Below, one piece after another: positions 23,605 to 31,202 of a DNA stretch of 64,000 nucleotides. A program made the position numbers and the translations under genes. The DNA is taken from positions 1 to 64,000 of the forward strand of contig JBGVRF010000045.1 of the NCBI GenBank assembly GCA_045128175.1. The letters run 5' to 3'. The notes beneath the pieces were generated by a model. The model did no database searches. It saw only the letters and a program-made list of their open reading frames with translations, and was not told where the DNA came from. Each line of letters begins with the position of its first letter. The stretch's first letter is position 1. Source of the stretch: Scatosoma sp045128175. Lineage in GTDB: Bacteria; Bacillota; Clostridia; Christensenellales; Borkfalkiaceae.

Positions 23605-25203
23605 ATGGTAAAAGTGTTATTGAAGAAACAGTTGATGGAATTTTTTGCGTTTTTTACGCAAGGTAAGGGGGGAAAACGTCGGCCGAAGGGCGCGGTAATC
23701 GGTTTTTCGGCGTTGATGCTGTATGCCGTCGTGGCGGTTGTTGCGATGTTCTGGTTGTTGTCGGGAGCACTTTGCGAACCGTACGTTAGTGCCGGATTGA
23801 CTTGGGTATATTTTGCGTTCATTGCAACCATGGCTACCGCTTTTGGTGTGGTTGGCGGGGTATTTATGACCAAAAGCACGTTGTATGAGGCGAAGGATAA
23901 CGAGTTGCTTTTGTCTATGCCTGCGCCGCCTTGGGCGATATTGTTTTCAAGACTGGTAGGCGTGTATGCGATTACATTTTTGTTTGAAGGCTTGGTATTT
24001 ATCCCTGCGGTCGTTCGCTATTTTACCGTCGTGGGCGTTTCGTTGCTGCCGATGGTGTTTTTGTTTGTAATTACATTGATTTTGCCGTTGGGCGCGCTGG
24101 CGATATGTTGCTTGCTCGGCTGGCTGGTTGCACTCATCACTGCGCGGATGCGTTCGAAAAACCTGTTTACCATCCTTCTTTCGTTTGTGTTTATGGCTGT
24201 CTACGTGTTAGTATATATGAACTTCAACGAATACCTGGTATACGTCATGGAACATGGCGAGGCGGTGGGGACGGCGATGAAAACGTCCTTGTATCCCTTC
24301 TACCAGTTGGGATTGGCAGCAACGGGCGATCCGCTTGCGATGTTGATTTTTCTCGGTTTGTTCGTGGGGGCGTTTGCGCTTATTTATTGTATCCTTTCTA
24401 AAACGTATTTGCGTATCATTATATCGAATCGAGGTGGCAAACGGGCAAAATATAAAGCGAAGGAAGCCAAACGCGCGTCCGTGGGCGCGGCTTTGCTGAA
24501 ACGAGAGGCGTTGCGTTTTTTTAAATGTGCGGCATATCTTTTGAATGCGTCCATGGGTGTGATATTTATTGCGATTGTGTCGGTTTTATGTTTGGTAAAA
24601 GGGGATCTTTTCGGAATGACGGGGGAGGTCATCCTTGCCGCCGGTGGCACACGGGAGCTTTCGGGATTGATCGTTTCGTTATGCATTTGCATCAGCGTGG
24701 CGATGAACGTGGTCAGCTCGTCCTCCATTTCTTTGGAGGGGGAAAATATCTGGATTGCGCAATCGTTACCTGTTGATACGTGGGAGGTGTTAAAGGCGAA
24801 GCTTGGTTTGCATATTCTCGTCACTGCCCTTCCTGCGGCGGGGTTTGCAGTTATTGCGGGTATCGTGATGGATGCAGGAGTGCTTTTAACGGCGCTGTCC
24901 GTGATTGTCGGGGGTGTTTTCACTTTCTTTACGGCGGCGTTTGGGTTGGCGGCAAACCTGAAATTTCCCAATTTGCGTTGGACGAGCGAAACGGTTGCCG
25001 TTAAACAGGGGGCCGCCACGTTGCTTGCCATGCTGGGAAATATCGCGGTGGTGATGTTGCTTGTGGGCGGATATTTTCTTTTCGGTAAATATATGCCGGC
25101 GGTTTTGTTTACGGCGATCTGTATCTTATTGCTTGCGGCGGCTTGCGCGGCGCTAGTCTTATGGTTGAAAAAGCGGGGCGTGAAGATCTTTGAAAGTTTG
25201 TGA
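23605..25203 (+). CDS. ABC-2 type exporter membrane protein
   Basis: A 532-residue protein with roughly a dozen hydrophobic segments arranged in two halves, each with a long cytoplasmic stretch (about 285-305 basic, AKYKAKEAKRASVGAALLKR). The features match large ABC-2 permease proteins paired with the preceding ATPase. ATG 23605 has AGAGG seven bases upstream and is preferred over a GTG two codons earlier. No specific substrate can be named. 25204-25347 downstream holds nothing recognisable. Confidence 0.75.
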   Translation: MVKVLLKKQLMEFFAFFTQGKGGKRRPKGAVIGFSALMLYAVVAVVAMFWLLSGALCEPYVSAGLTWVYFAFIATMATAFGVVGGVFMTKSTLYEAKDNELLLSMPAPPWAILFSRLVGVYAITFLFEGLVFIPAVVRYFTVVGVSLLPMVFLFVITLILPLGALAICCLLGWLVALITARMRSKNLFTILLSFVFMAVYVLVYMNFNEYLVYVMEHGEAVGTAMKTSLYPFYQLGLAATGDPLAMLIFLGLFVGAFALIYCILSKTYLRIIISNRGGKRAKYKAKEAKRASVGAALLKREALRFFKCAAYLLNASMGVIFIAIVSVLCLVKGDLFGMTGEVILAAGGTRELSGLIVSLCICISVAMNVVSSSSISLEGENIWIAQSLPVDTWEVLKAKLGLHILVTALPAAGFAVIAGIVMDAGVLLTALSVIVGGVFTFFTAAFGLAANLKFPNLRWTSETVAVKQGAATLLAMLGNIAVVMLLVGGYFLFGKYMPAVLFTAICILLLAAACAALVLWLKKRGVKIFESL

Positions 25204-25347
25204 TGGATAACGAAACGGGCATACCGTGTATTTGACGAGCGGTAAAAAATCGTTTTTTCGAAGGTGCGTCGAGCGGGTGTAAGGCGCGTGAAGCGGCATG
25301 AAAAATTTGTGAAAAATAAAAAAATCCAAAATTTGTCAGAAAATCGC

Positions 25348-25376
25348 TTGCAAAAAAACAAAAAAAAGGATATCAT
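25348..25376 (+). promoter_or_regulatory. Sigma-A promoter for yajC
   Basis: TTGCAA (25348-25353) and TATCAT (25371-25376) with a 17-bp A-rich spacer; a small GCGCGG/CCGCGC hairpin lies in the leader before the ribosome-binding site. Confidence 0.65.
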
Positions 25377-25432
25377 ATAGGTACTGAAAATTTGGAAAAG
25401 CGCGGTTTCCGCGCAAAAAAAAGGAGAAAGAT

Positions 25433-25870
25433 ATGCTTTTTAATTTATTGACTGCAAGCGACGCGGTGGGCTCTGCGACGTCGTCCGGTGCCACTCCAGC
25501 GTCAAATCCTTGGCAACAGTGGATCATCATCGGGTTGTTTGCCGTTCTTCTGATCGTGTTTATGGTCATCAACAGACGTTCGCAGAAGAAGAGACAGGAA
25601 GAAACGAACAATATGCTCAATTCTATCCAGCCCGGTAATAAGGTCAAGACTATCGGCGGGATCTGCGGCATCGTCGTAGAGGTTTGCCCTGAGGACAACA
25701 CCTTCGTGCTGGAGACGGGTACGGAAGCAAGTGGAAAATCCTATCTTAAATTCGACAAGCAGGCGATCTATCAAACGGACGCCGTGACGAAGAAAGAGGA
25801 AAAGGCGGAAGAAAAGCCGGAAGAAACGACGGAAACACCCGCGGAAGAAACCAAAGCGGACAAAGAATAA
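25433..25870 (+). CDS. yajC: Preprotein translocase accessory subunit YajC
   Basis: YajC is the small single-helix partner of SecDF. The 145-residue protein has one membrane helix (about 25-45), the basic RRSQKKRQEETNNMLNSIQP segment, and the conserved GNKVKTIGGICGIVVEV. A Lys/Glu/Thr-rich acidic tail (about 115-145) is longer than the family average; similar acidic tails end SecF here. AAGGAGA precedes the ATG. The gene opens a cluster with the SCIFF genes and secDF. Confidence 0.92.
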   Translation: MLFNLLTASDAVGSATSSGATPASNPWQQWIIIGLFAVLLIVFMVINRRSQKKRQEETNNMLNSIQPGNKVKTIGGICGIVVEVCPEDNTFVLETGTEASGKSYLKFDKQAIYQTDAVTKKEEKAEEKPEETTETPAEETKADKE

Positions 25871-25925
25871 GAAACGTTCTAAGAAACGAACACCTTCGCA
25901 TACAATATGGCGGAGGTGTTTTTGT

Positions 25926-26315
25926 ATGCAGAAAGAAAATTCTTACGGCACGTACGGCAACGGTTGGTTTTCGGTAATCAAGGGCGCGGGGCTCGCTCTC
26001 GCTATCTCTCTGCTTTCGGCAGTGGTATTCGCTTGCATCCTTCGCGCGACCGGTTTGCCCGATTCGATCGTTTATCCCGTCAATCAGACGGTGAAAGCAG
26101 TGTCGATCGCGATCGGCACGCTGGTGTTCACGCGCGGTGAAAAAGGCTGGCTGAAAGGGTTTGGCGTTGCGCTGGCATTCACGGCGCTGTCCTATCTCGC
26201 GTTTTCCGCGCTCGGCGGCGATTTTTCCCTGTCCTGGCTGATCTTTGTCGAATTGTTTGTCGCGCTCCTTGTCGGCGCGGTCAGTGGGATCGTCGCCGTC
26301 AATCTCAGAAGATGA
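25926..26315 (+). CDS. TIGR04086-type membrane protein
   Basis: A 129-residue protein with four hydrophobic segments (about 18-40, 52-68, 76-93 and 98-124). It resembles TIGR04086-family proteins, which are typically encoded between yajC and the SCIFF peptide gene in Clostridia, exactly as here. The name is a family label; no function is established. GGCGGAGG lies upstream of the ATG. Confidence 0.7.
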   Translation: MQKENSYGTYGNGWFSVIKGAGLALAISLLSAVVFACILRATGLPDSIVYPVNQTVKAVSIAIGTLVFTRGEKGWLKGFGVALAFTALSYLAFSALGGDFSLSWLIFVELFVALLVGAVSGIVAVNLRR

Positions 26316-26371
26316 TTTTATGAAAAATAGCAGGCGGGATAATAAAACTCGAAAAAAATGGAATAAACTGC

Positions 26372-26400
26372 TTGCAATTTGTGTGAAAGTATAGTATAAT
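26372..26400 (+). promoter_or_regulatory. Sigma-A promoter for scfA
   Basis: TTGCAA (26372-26377) and TATAAT (26395-26400) with a 17-bp spacer, 32 bases before scfA. The peptide gene thus has its own promoter. Confidence 0.8.
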
Positions 26401-26432
26401 AATTACATAAATTTTAAACTCAGGAGGTCGTT

Positions 26433-26585
26433 ATGATCAAAACGATTGCGAAACCCGCAGATAAGAAAGTAACCGGTTGCGGCGAATGCAGAAGCACCTG
26501 TCAGTCCGCTTGCAAAACCAGCTGCACGGTAGGTAACCAGTCCTGCGAAAGAATCACGCGCGAAGAAAAGATCGAACGCAAATAA
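26433..26585 (+). CDS. scfA: SCIFF (six-cysteine) ranthipeptide precursor ScfA
   Basis: A 50-residue peptide precursor with the SCIFF signature: six cysteines at 16, 19, 23, 27, 31 and 38 in CGECRSTCQSACKTSC followed by TVGNQSC. In the known pathway the radical SAM enzyme ScfB links cysteine sulfurs to neighbouring residues. The N-terminal leader here is short. AGGAGG sits at the right spacing upstream. It is too small for ordinary gene finding but matches the family nearly exactly. The scfB gene follows after a terminator-like hairpin. Confidence 0.95.
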   Translation: MIKTIAKPADKKVTGCGECRSTCQSACKTSCTVGNQSCERITREEKIERK

Positions 26586-26627
26586 TCGGGAAAGCGTTTT
26601 CTCGGGCGGTAAAAAAGAAAAGATCGC

Positions 26628-26662
26628 AAAAACGGCGTATTTGTTAAAAGTACGCCGTTTTT
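26628..26662 (+). terminator. Strong hairpin between scfA and scfB
   Basis: A 12-bp perfect stem, AAAAACGGCGTA (26628-26639) with TACGCCGTTTTT (26651-26662), ending in T residues. It should end most scfA transcripts, giving peptide in excess over the maturase. Confidence 0.8.
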
Positions 26663-26705
26663 AACCGAGTTTTGAATTTTTGATTTAAAAGGCGAAATAA
26701 CTTTT

Positions 26706-28040
26706 ATGATACACGTATTCAGTTACAAGGATAAGAACTATATTTACGACGTTGGCAGCGGTAGCCTGCACGAGTGTGATAAGCCCACTGCCGATTTTCT
26801 CAAAGCGAAAGAGGAAGGGCAGGACGTCGATATCACTTATATCACGGACGAGCAGCTCAAAGAGATACTCGCGGACGTGGAGGGGCTGAAAGCGCAGGGC
26901 TTGTTGTTTAAGGAAGAGGTAAGCTCGTATCCCATGAAAAGCAACGAGGTGAAGGCGCTTTGTATCCACATCTGTCACGATTGCAATTTCCGTTGTCGCT
27001 ATTGCTTTGCCGACGAAGGGGCGTATCATTCTAAGCGTGAATCGATGAGCTTCGAAACGGCGAAAGCGGCTGTGGATTTTCTCATTGAAAACAGCGGGAA
27101 ACGGAAGGTGCTGGAAATGGACTTTTTCGGTGGCGAGCCGCTGATGAATTTCGACGTTTTGAAAAGGACGGTATACTACGCGAAGGAGGCGGCGGCGAAA
27201 GCGGGGAAGAAATTCCTGTTTACGACGACGACCAACGCGTTGCTTCTTTCCGACGAGGTGATCGAATTTTTCAACGAGGAAATGGAAAACGTCGTGCTGT
27301 CGCTCGACGGACGGAAGGAGGTGCACGACGCGATCCGTAAGACCGTCAATGGTAAGGGCACGTTCGACCTCATCATCGACAAAATCAAGCGTTTTATTTC
27401 CCTTCGCGGTAATAAGAGCTATTACGTGCGCGGCACGTTCACGGCGAAGAATCTCGATTTTGCAAAGGACGTATTGTTTATTGCCGATCAGGGGGTGGAT
27501 TCCATCTCGATGGAGCCCGTGGTGACGGAGCTGGAGGACTTGCAGATACGGGACGAGCATATGCCCGCGATCGAGAAGGAATACGAAAATCTTTGCGACG
27601 CGTATTTACAGCGTTACGCCGAGGGGAAGGGTTTCAATTTCTTCCATTTCAACGTGGATCTGGAAGGTGGACCCTGTCTTTCCAAGCGCGTTTCCGCCTG
27701 CGGCGCGGGGAACGAATATTTTTCCGTCGCCCCCAACGGGGATCTGTATCCCTGTCACCAGTTCGTGGGGGATGAGAAATTTCGCATGGGCAGTGTGACA
27801 GAAGGAATCACGGCGACGGAAACAAGAGAATTGTTTAAAAATTCCTGCCTGTTCACGCGGAAAAAATGCGGGGATTGCTTCGCGAAGTTCATCTGCTCGG
27901 GCGGGTGTAACGCAAACAATTACCATTACAACGGCGATATCAACGACCCGTACGAGGCGACCTGCGCAATGATGAAAAAACGTATCGAGTGCGGTATGCA
28001 CATTCTTGCGGAAAAGAAACTGTTAAACGGTCGGGAATGA
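26706..28040 (+). CDS. scfB: SCIFF maturase ScfB (radical SAM/SPASM thioether enzyme)
   Basis: ScfB uses a radical SAM cluster and two auxiliary Fe-S clusters to install thioether crosslinks in ScfA. The 444-residue protein has an N-terminal peptide-recognition region (about 1-80), the radical SAM motif C93-x3-C97-x2-C100 in CNFRCRYC, DFFGGEPLMN, and a SPASM domain rich in Cys (GPCLSKRVSACGAG, LYPCHQF, CGDCFAKFICSGGC). It is 120 bases after scfA. Only a weak ribosome-binding site (AAGGCG) precedes the ATG, in keeping with lower expression. Confidence 0.95.
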   Translation: MIHVFSYKDKNYIYDVGSGSLHECDKPTADFLKAKEEGQDVDITYITDEQLKEILADVEGLKAQGLLFKEEVSSYPMKSNEVKALCIHICHDCNFRCRYCFADEGAYHSKRESMSFETAKAAVDFLIENSGKRKVLEMDFFGGEPLMNFDVLKRTVYYAKEAAAKAGKKFLFTTTTNALLLSDEVIEFFNEEMENVVLSLDGRKEVHDAIRKTVNGKGTFDLIIDKIKRFISLRGNKSYYVRGTFTAKNLDFAKDVLFIADQGVDSISMEPVVTELEDLQIRDEHMPAIEKEYENLCDAYLQRYAEGKGFNFFHFNVDLEGGPCLSKRVSACGAGNEYFSVAPNGDLYPCHQFVGDEKFRMGSVTEGITATETRELFKNSCLFTRKKCGDCFAKFICSGGCNANNYHYNGDINDPYEATCAMMKKRIECGMHILAEKKLLNGRE

Positions 28041-28072
28041 TAAAACGTCGTCGCACACAACGGAAGGCAGAG

Positions 28073-28114
28073 GCAGAACCTTTGTCAAGGTTCCGTTAAG
28101 TAAAACGGAGTTTT
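28073..28114 (+). terminator. Probable terminator after scfB
   Basis: Two adjacent foldbacks, GAACCTT/AAGGTTC and TCCGTT/AACGGA, the second followed by GTTTT. A single TTATCCACGG just downstream resembles a DnaA box but is isolated. Confidence 0.5.
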
Positions 28115-28247
28115 GCACTTATCCACGGCGACATCCGTTTTTCGTTAGGTTTTGTTTTTCCTACGAGGGCGTCGCTCGAAAAATGTTAAAAAATACAGTT
28201 TTTTTTACGAAAAAAACAAAAAAATTGCATATCTTCGTCGTTATGAC

Positions 28248-28276
28248 TTGACGAATGAATTTGAAATGAGTATAAT
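28248..28276 (+). promoter_or_regulatory. Sigma-A promoter for secDF
   Basis: TTGACG (28248-28253) and TATAAT (28271-28276) with a 17-bp spacer. Confidence 0.8.
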
Positions 28277-28339
28277 AGGAAGGTAACTATTGTACATCGG
28301 ATGAAAATTCCGAAAGATAATCAGGAGGCTTATATCAAT

Positions 28340-29869
28340 ATGGGCAAGAAAAAATCGGTGGTACTCATGGTGATTCTTACCATCGTGATCGTCGTATTGT
28401 GCGCGATAACGGCATTCCCCGCGTTCGCTGTTCCCGGAACGGTGAAAAAATGGAATCCCGCCATCATGCAGTACGACCTCGGCGCTGATCTCGGCGGCGG
28501 TTACTACGCGTACTACTATCCGGAAGGCGTAATTACCGAAACCGAGTATGACAACGAACTCTCCGCTCTGAATGCGGCTATCGAAGCTGCTGCTGATGCG
28601 GACGAGAAAGCGGAGGCTGAAGAAGCGAAGGCGGAATACGTGGATTCGTATCTGTCTCACAAGGGACTGTACCTGAGCAAGGACGAGGACAAGAACCTCG
28701 TTGCGGCAAACGGTACGGACGTAATGGATTCGTTTAAAGAGTCCTTCTCTGCGGCTGCGAAAGAGATCTCGGCGCGTTACGCTGCGCAGGGATATTCCGA
28801 TTACCGCGTGGCGATCGTGGACGATTATTCGATCCGCGTCGAGCTTCCCCTCTCGGAGGCGAACGCGGGCAACGTTTTGTCTATGTTCCTGCATACGGGT
28901 GAAATGACCATCGAAATGGGCGGTGAGACCGTGGACGAGCTTAAGAGCACCGACGCGGCGATCACCGATCTTATCAAGAGCTTTTCCGTGGGCGATCAGT
29001 ACGGCGTTTCGTACGTGAGATTGAACCTTACGAGCGCAGGTAAAGATATGATCGTGGCGGCGAAAGAAACGCTGACGACTTCCGATTCGAAGGATACGGC
29101 GACGACGCTTGACGTGAAGATCGGCGATACGACTATTCTTTCGGTATATCAGGATCACATCGATACCAAAAATACGGTAAAGGTGCCCCTTGCCTACGTG
29201 GAAAACAGAGCGTACGTAGACACCGTTTGCAACCTGCTCAAATCCGTCCTTAACAACGGCGGATTCGACGTGGAATTCAGAGATCTTGCAACGAGTGAAG
29301 TGAGAGTGTTTGAGCCTGTTTACGGCGAAAATACGTTGCTTTTGATCTATATCGCGATCGCTGTCGTTATCGTCGCGTTGATCGTCGGCGCGATCGTGAA
29401 GATGGGCGGATTCGGCGGTATGAACGCGTATACGACTCTGTCCTATCTTATCGTCACGGGGCTTTGCTTTGCATTTATTTCCGGCGGCGTGTTTGAGGTG
29501 ACGCTCGGAACGGTGCTGATCTTCCTGGCGGGATTGGTACTTACGAACGTACTCAACGGCTATATCTATAAGGCGATCAAAGCGGAATTCGACCTCGGTA
29601 AAACGGTGGAATCGTCCGTTCGCGGCGGCTACAACAAGACGCTGTGGAACGTTGTGGACGTTTACGCGGTGCTCGTGCTGGGCTGCATTGCGTTGCTGAT
29701 CGGCGTTGCGGGCGCTTATACGCTTGCGTTGCAGGGGCTGATCTGTGTGATTACGGCTGCGTTCTGCAACTTGCTTTGGGGACGTTTCATCAATTTCGTG
29801 AATTTGTCCGCAAGCAAGAACAAATACAAATATTTCCGCTTCGTAAGGGAGGATGACGACGATGAGTAA
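28340..29869 (+). CDS. secD: Protein translocase subunit SecD (divergent)
   Basis: SecD with SecF uses proton motive force to help pull proteins through SecYEG. The 509-residue protein has an N-terminal membrane helix, a DLGGG motif in a region equivalent to the SecD 'LGLDLxGG' box, a large extracytoplasmic part (about 30-325), then about five membrane helices (about 330-490). Sequence is well diverged from textbook SecD, for instance in the C-terminal helices. ATG 28340 has AGGAGG upstream and is favoured over an ATG at 28301. The end overlaps secF. Confidence 0.8.
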   Translation: MGKKKSVVLMVILTIVIVVLCAITAFPAFAVPGTVKKWNPAIMQYDLGADLGGGYYAYYYPEGVITETEYDNELSALNAAIEAAADADEKAEAEEAKAEYVDSYLSHKGLYLSKDEDKNLVAANGTDVMDSFKESFSAAAKEISARYAAQGYSDYRVAIVDDYSIRVELPLSEANAGNVLSMFLHTGEMTIEMGGETVDELKSTDAAITDLIKSFSVGDQYGVSYVRLNLTSAGKDMIVAAKETLTTSDSKDTATTLDVKIGDTTILSVYQDHIDTKNTVKVPLAYVENRAYVDTVCNLLKSVLNNGGFDVEFRDLATSEVRVFEPVYGENTLLLIYIAIAVVIVALIVGAIVKMGGFGGMNAYTTLSYLIVTGLCFAFISGGVFEVTLGTVLIFLAGLVLTNVLNGYIYKAIKAEFDLGKTVESSVRGGYNKTLWNVVDVYAVLVLGCIALLIGVAGAYTLALQGLICVITAAFCNLLWGRFINFVNLSASKNKYKYFRFVREDDDDE

Positions 29870-31022
29870 GAATACGGGAAAGAAATGGACCCTTTGGTCT
29901 ATCATTATTGCAGTTGTCCTCATTGCGGCGGTTGCGCTTGGAATCGTTTTCGGCGGCTTTAACGGCGCGACCTCGATGGACGACGCCAAGACGTTGACTG
30001 TGACCATGAACAAGCTGGTTTACAACACGCAGCTTGAAAAGGTCGAAGAGATCTGTGAAAACGAATTCGGTTCTTTGAAGTACGTTGCCGAAAAGAAAGG
30101 CGAGATGTCGGGCGACGACAGCGAGATCGTGTATGTGTTTGACGCGGATGCGGATCTGGCTGCGTTGGAGGAGGCTTTGAACGCGAAGTTCGAAGCGGCT
30201 ACGAACGGCGGCGAGCTGGACGGCTCGTTTATCAGCGTTACAACGAATGAAGAAGCGGTGGTTTCCACCTTGGCGAAAGACGTTGTACTTCGCGGCGTGA
30301 TTGCGCTGGCGGTGTTTGCGGTTCTGGCATTCGCATACGTATCTTTGCGTTATAAACTCGATATGGGTATCGTTGCAGCGATCTGCGTCGTGCTTAGCGG
30401 TGCGTTGACGGCGGCGATCGCAATGATCGTACGTATCCCCGTTACGGCATCGTTGGTGTACGTGATCTGCGTGTCCGCGTTGATGACAGCGGTGACCGTG
30501 CTTTTGACCTTTAACAAGATCCGCGCGAACGCGAAAGCGGAAGAAGCGATTTCTGCGGAAGAACTTGTTTCCTCTTCTGTCGCATCGAAAGAGATCTGTA
30601 AGCTGGTTTGGTTGACAGGCGGCGCGATCGTTTTGGTCGGCGTTGTATCCGGCGTTGCATCGTTGATCTCTGCGGGTGTGCTTTCGACGACGTTCTGGTT
30701 TGCCGTTCAGGCAGTCGTTGCTGTTTTGGTGGCTTGGTTTATGGGCGTCGTATATGCGCCTGCGCTGTATCTGCCTTTCAAGGCTGCGGAAGACGAGAAA
30801 AACGAAGGCAAGACCAAAACCGATTATCAGGGCGCAAAGAAAACGAGCGCGAAGGTAAAGAAAGTTTTCGCTCCGAAAGCTTCCGCTAAAAAAGTCGAAC
30901 TCGTCGAGGAAGAAGTAAAAGAGGAAGCTGAAGCTACGGTCGAAGAAGCTGTTGAAGAAACGGTTGAAGAAGCTGTTGAAGAAACGGAAGATGCTCCCGC
31001 GGAAGAAGTGACCGAAGAATAA
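29862..31022 (+). CDS. secF: Protein translocase subunit SecF (divergent, acidic tail)
   Basis: Partner of SecD: a 386-residue protein with an N-terminal helix, an extracytoplasmic domain (about 35-140) and five later helices (about 145-300). The C-terminus carries an unusual charged extension: first a Lys-rich stretch (about 305-345), then an acidic repeat (EEAVEETVEEAVEET). The acidic tail resembles the one on YajC. ATG 29862 has GGGAGG at nine bases; an earlier ATG at 29853 is too close to it. The start overlaps the secD stop by eight bases. Confidence 0.75.
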   Translation: MSKNTGKKWTLWSIIIAVVLIAAVALGIVFGGFNGATSMDDAKTLTVTMNKLVYNTQLEKVEEICENEFGSLKYVAEKKGEMSGDDSEIVYVFDADADLAALEEALNAKFEAATNGGELDGSFISVTTNEEAVVSTLAKDVVLRGVIALAVFAVLAFAYVSLRYKLDMGIVAAICVVLSGALTAAIAMIVRIPVTASLVYVICVSALMTAVTVLLTFNKIRANAKAEEAISAEELVSSSVASKEICKLVWLTGGAIVLVGVVSGVASLISAGVLSTTFWFAVQAVVAVLVAWFMGVVYAPALYLPFKAAEDEKNEGKTKTDYQGAKKTSAKVKKVFAPKASAKKVELVEEEVKEEAEATVEEAVEETVEEAVEETEDAPAEEVTEE

Positions 31023-31075
31023 AAGCGGGACGGATAAAGCGAAAGGCTTATCGAAGTTAAAAAACGATTATGAAA

Positions 31076-31103
31076 GGGCGGGCGGGGATGTACCCACCCG
31101 CCC
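31076..31103 (+). terminator. G+C-rich hairpin after secF
   Basis: GGGCGGGCGGGG-like arm pairs with CCACCCGCCC around TGTAC. There is no strong T-run, so it may be a processing or weak termination signal. Confidence 0.5.
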
Positions 31104-31202
31104 GAAATTATTAAAAGGCGGTTCCGTCTTTTGTGGTTTGCGTTCTTCGAACTTGTGGAACGCACTGATATAGAAATTTATCTTTTAAGACAGTATATAA
31201 TT

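Noticed and set aside
28110..28125. TTATCCACGG resembling a DnaA box
   Set aside because: It is single, in the scfB-secD gap far from dnaN, and another TTATCCACA (about 52506) lies inside galM. No cluster or AT-rich unwinding region was found, so no origin is called.
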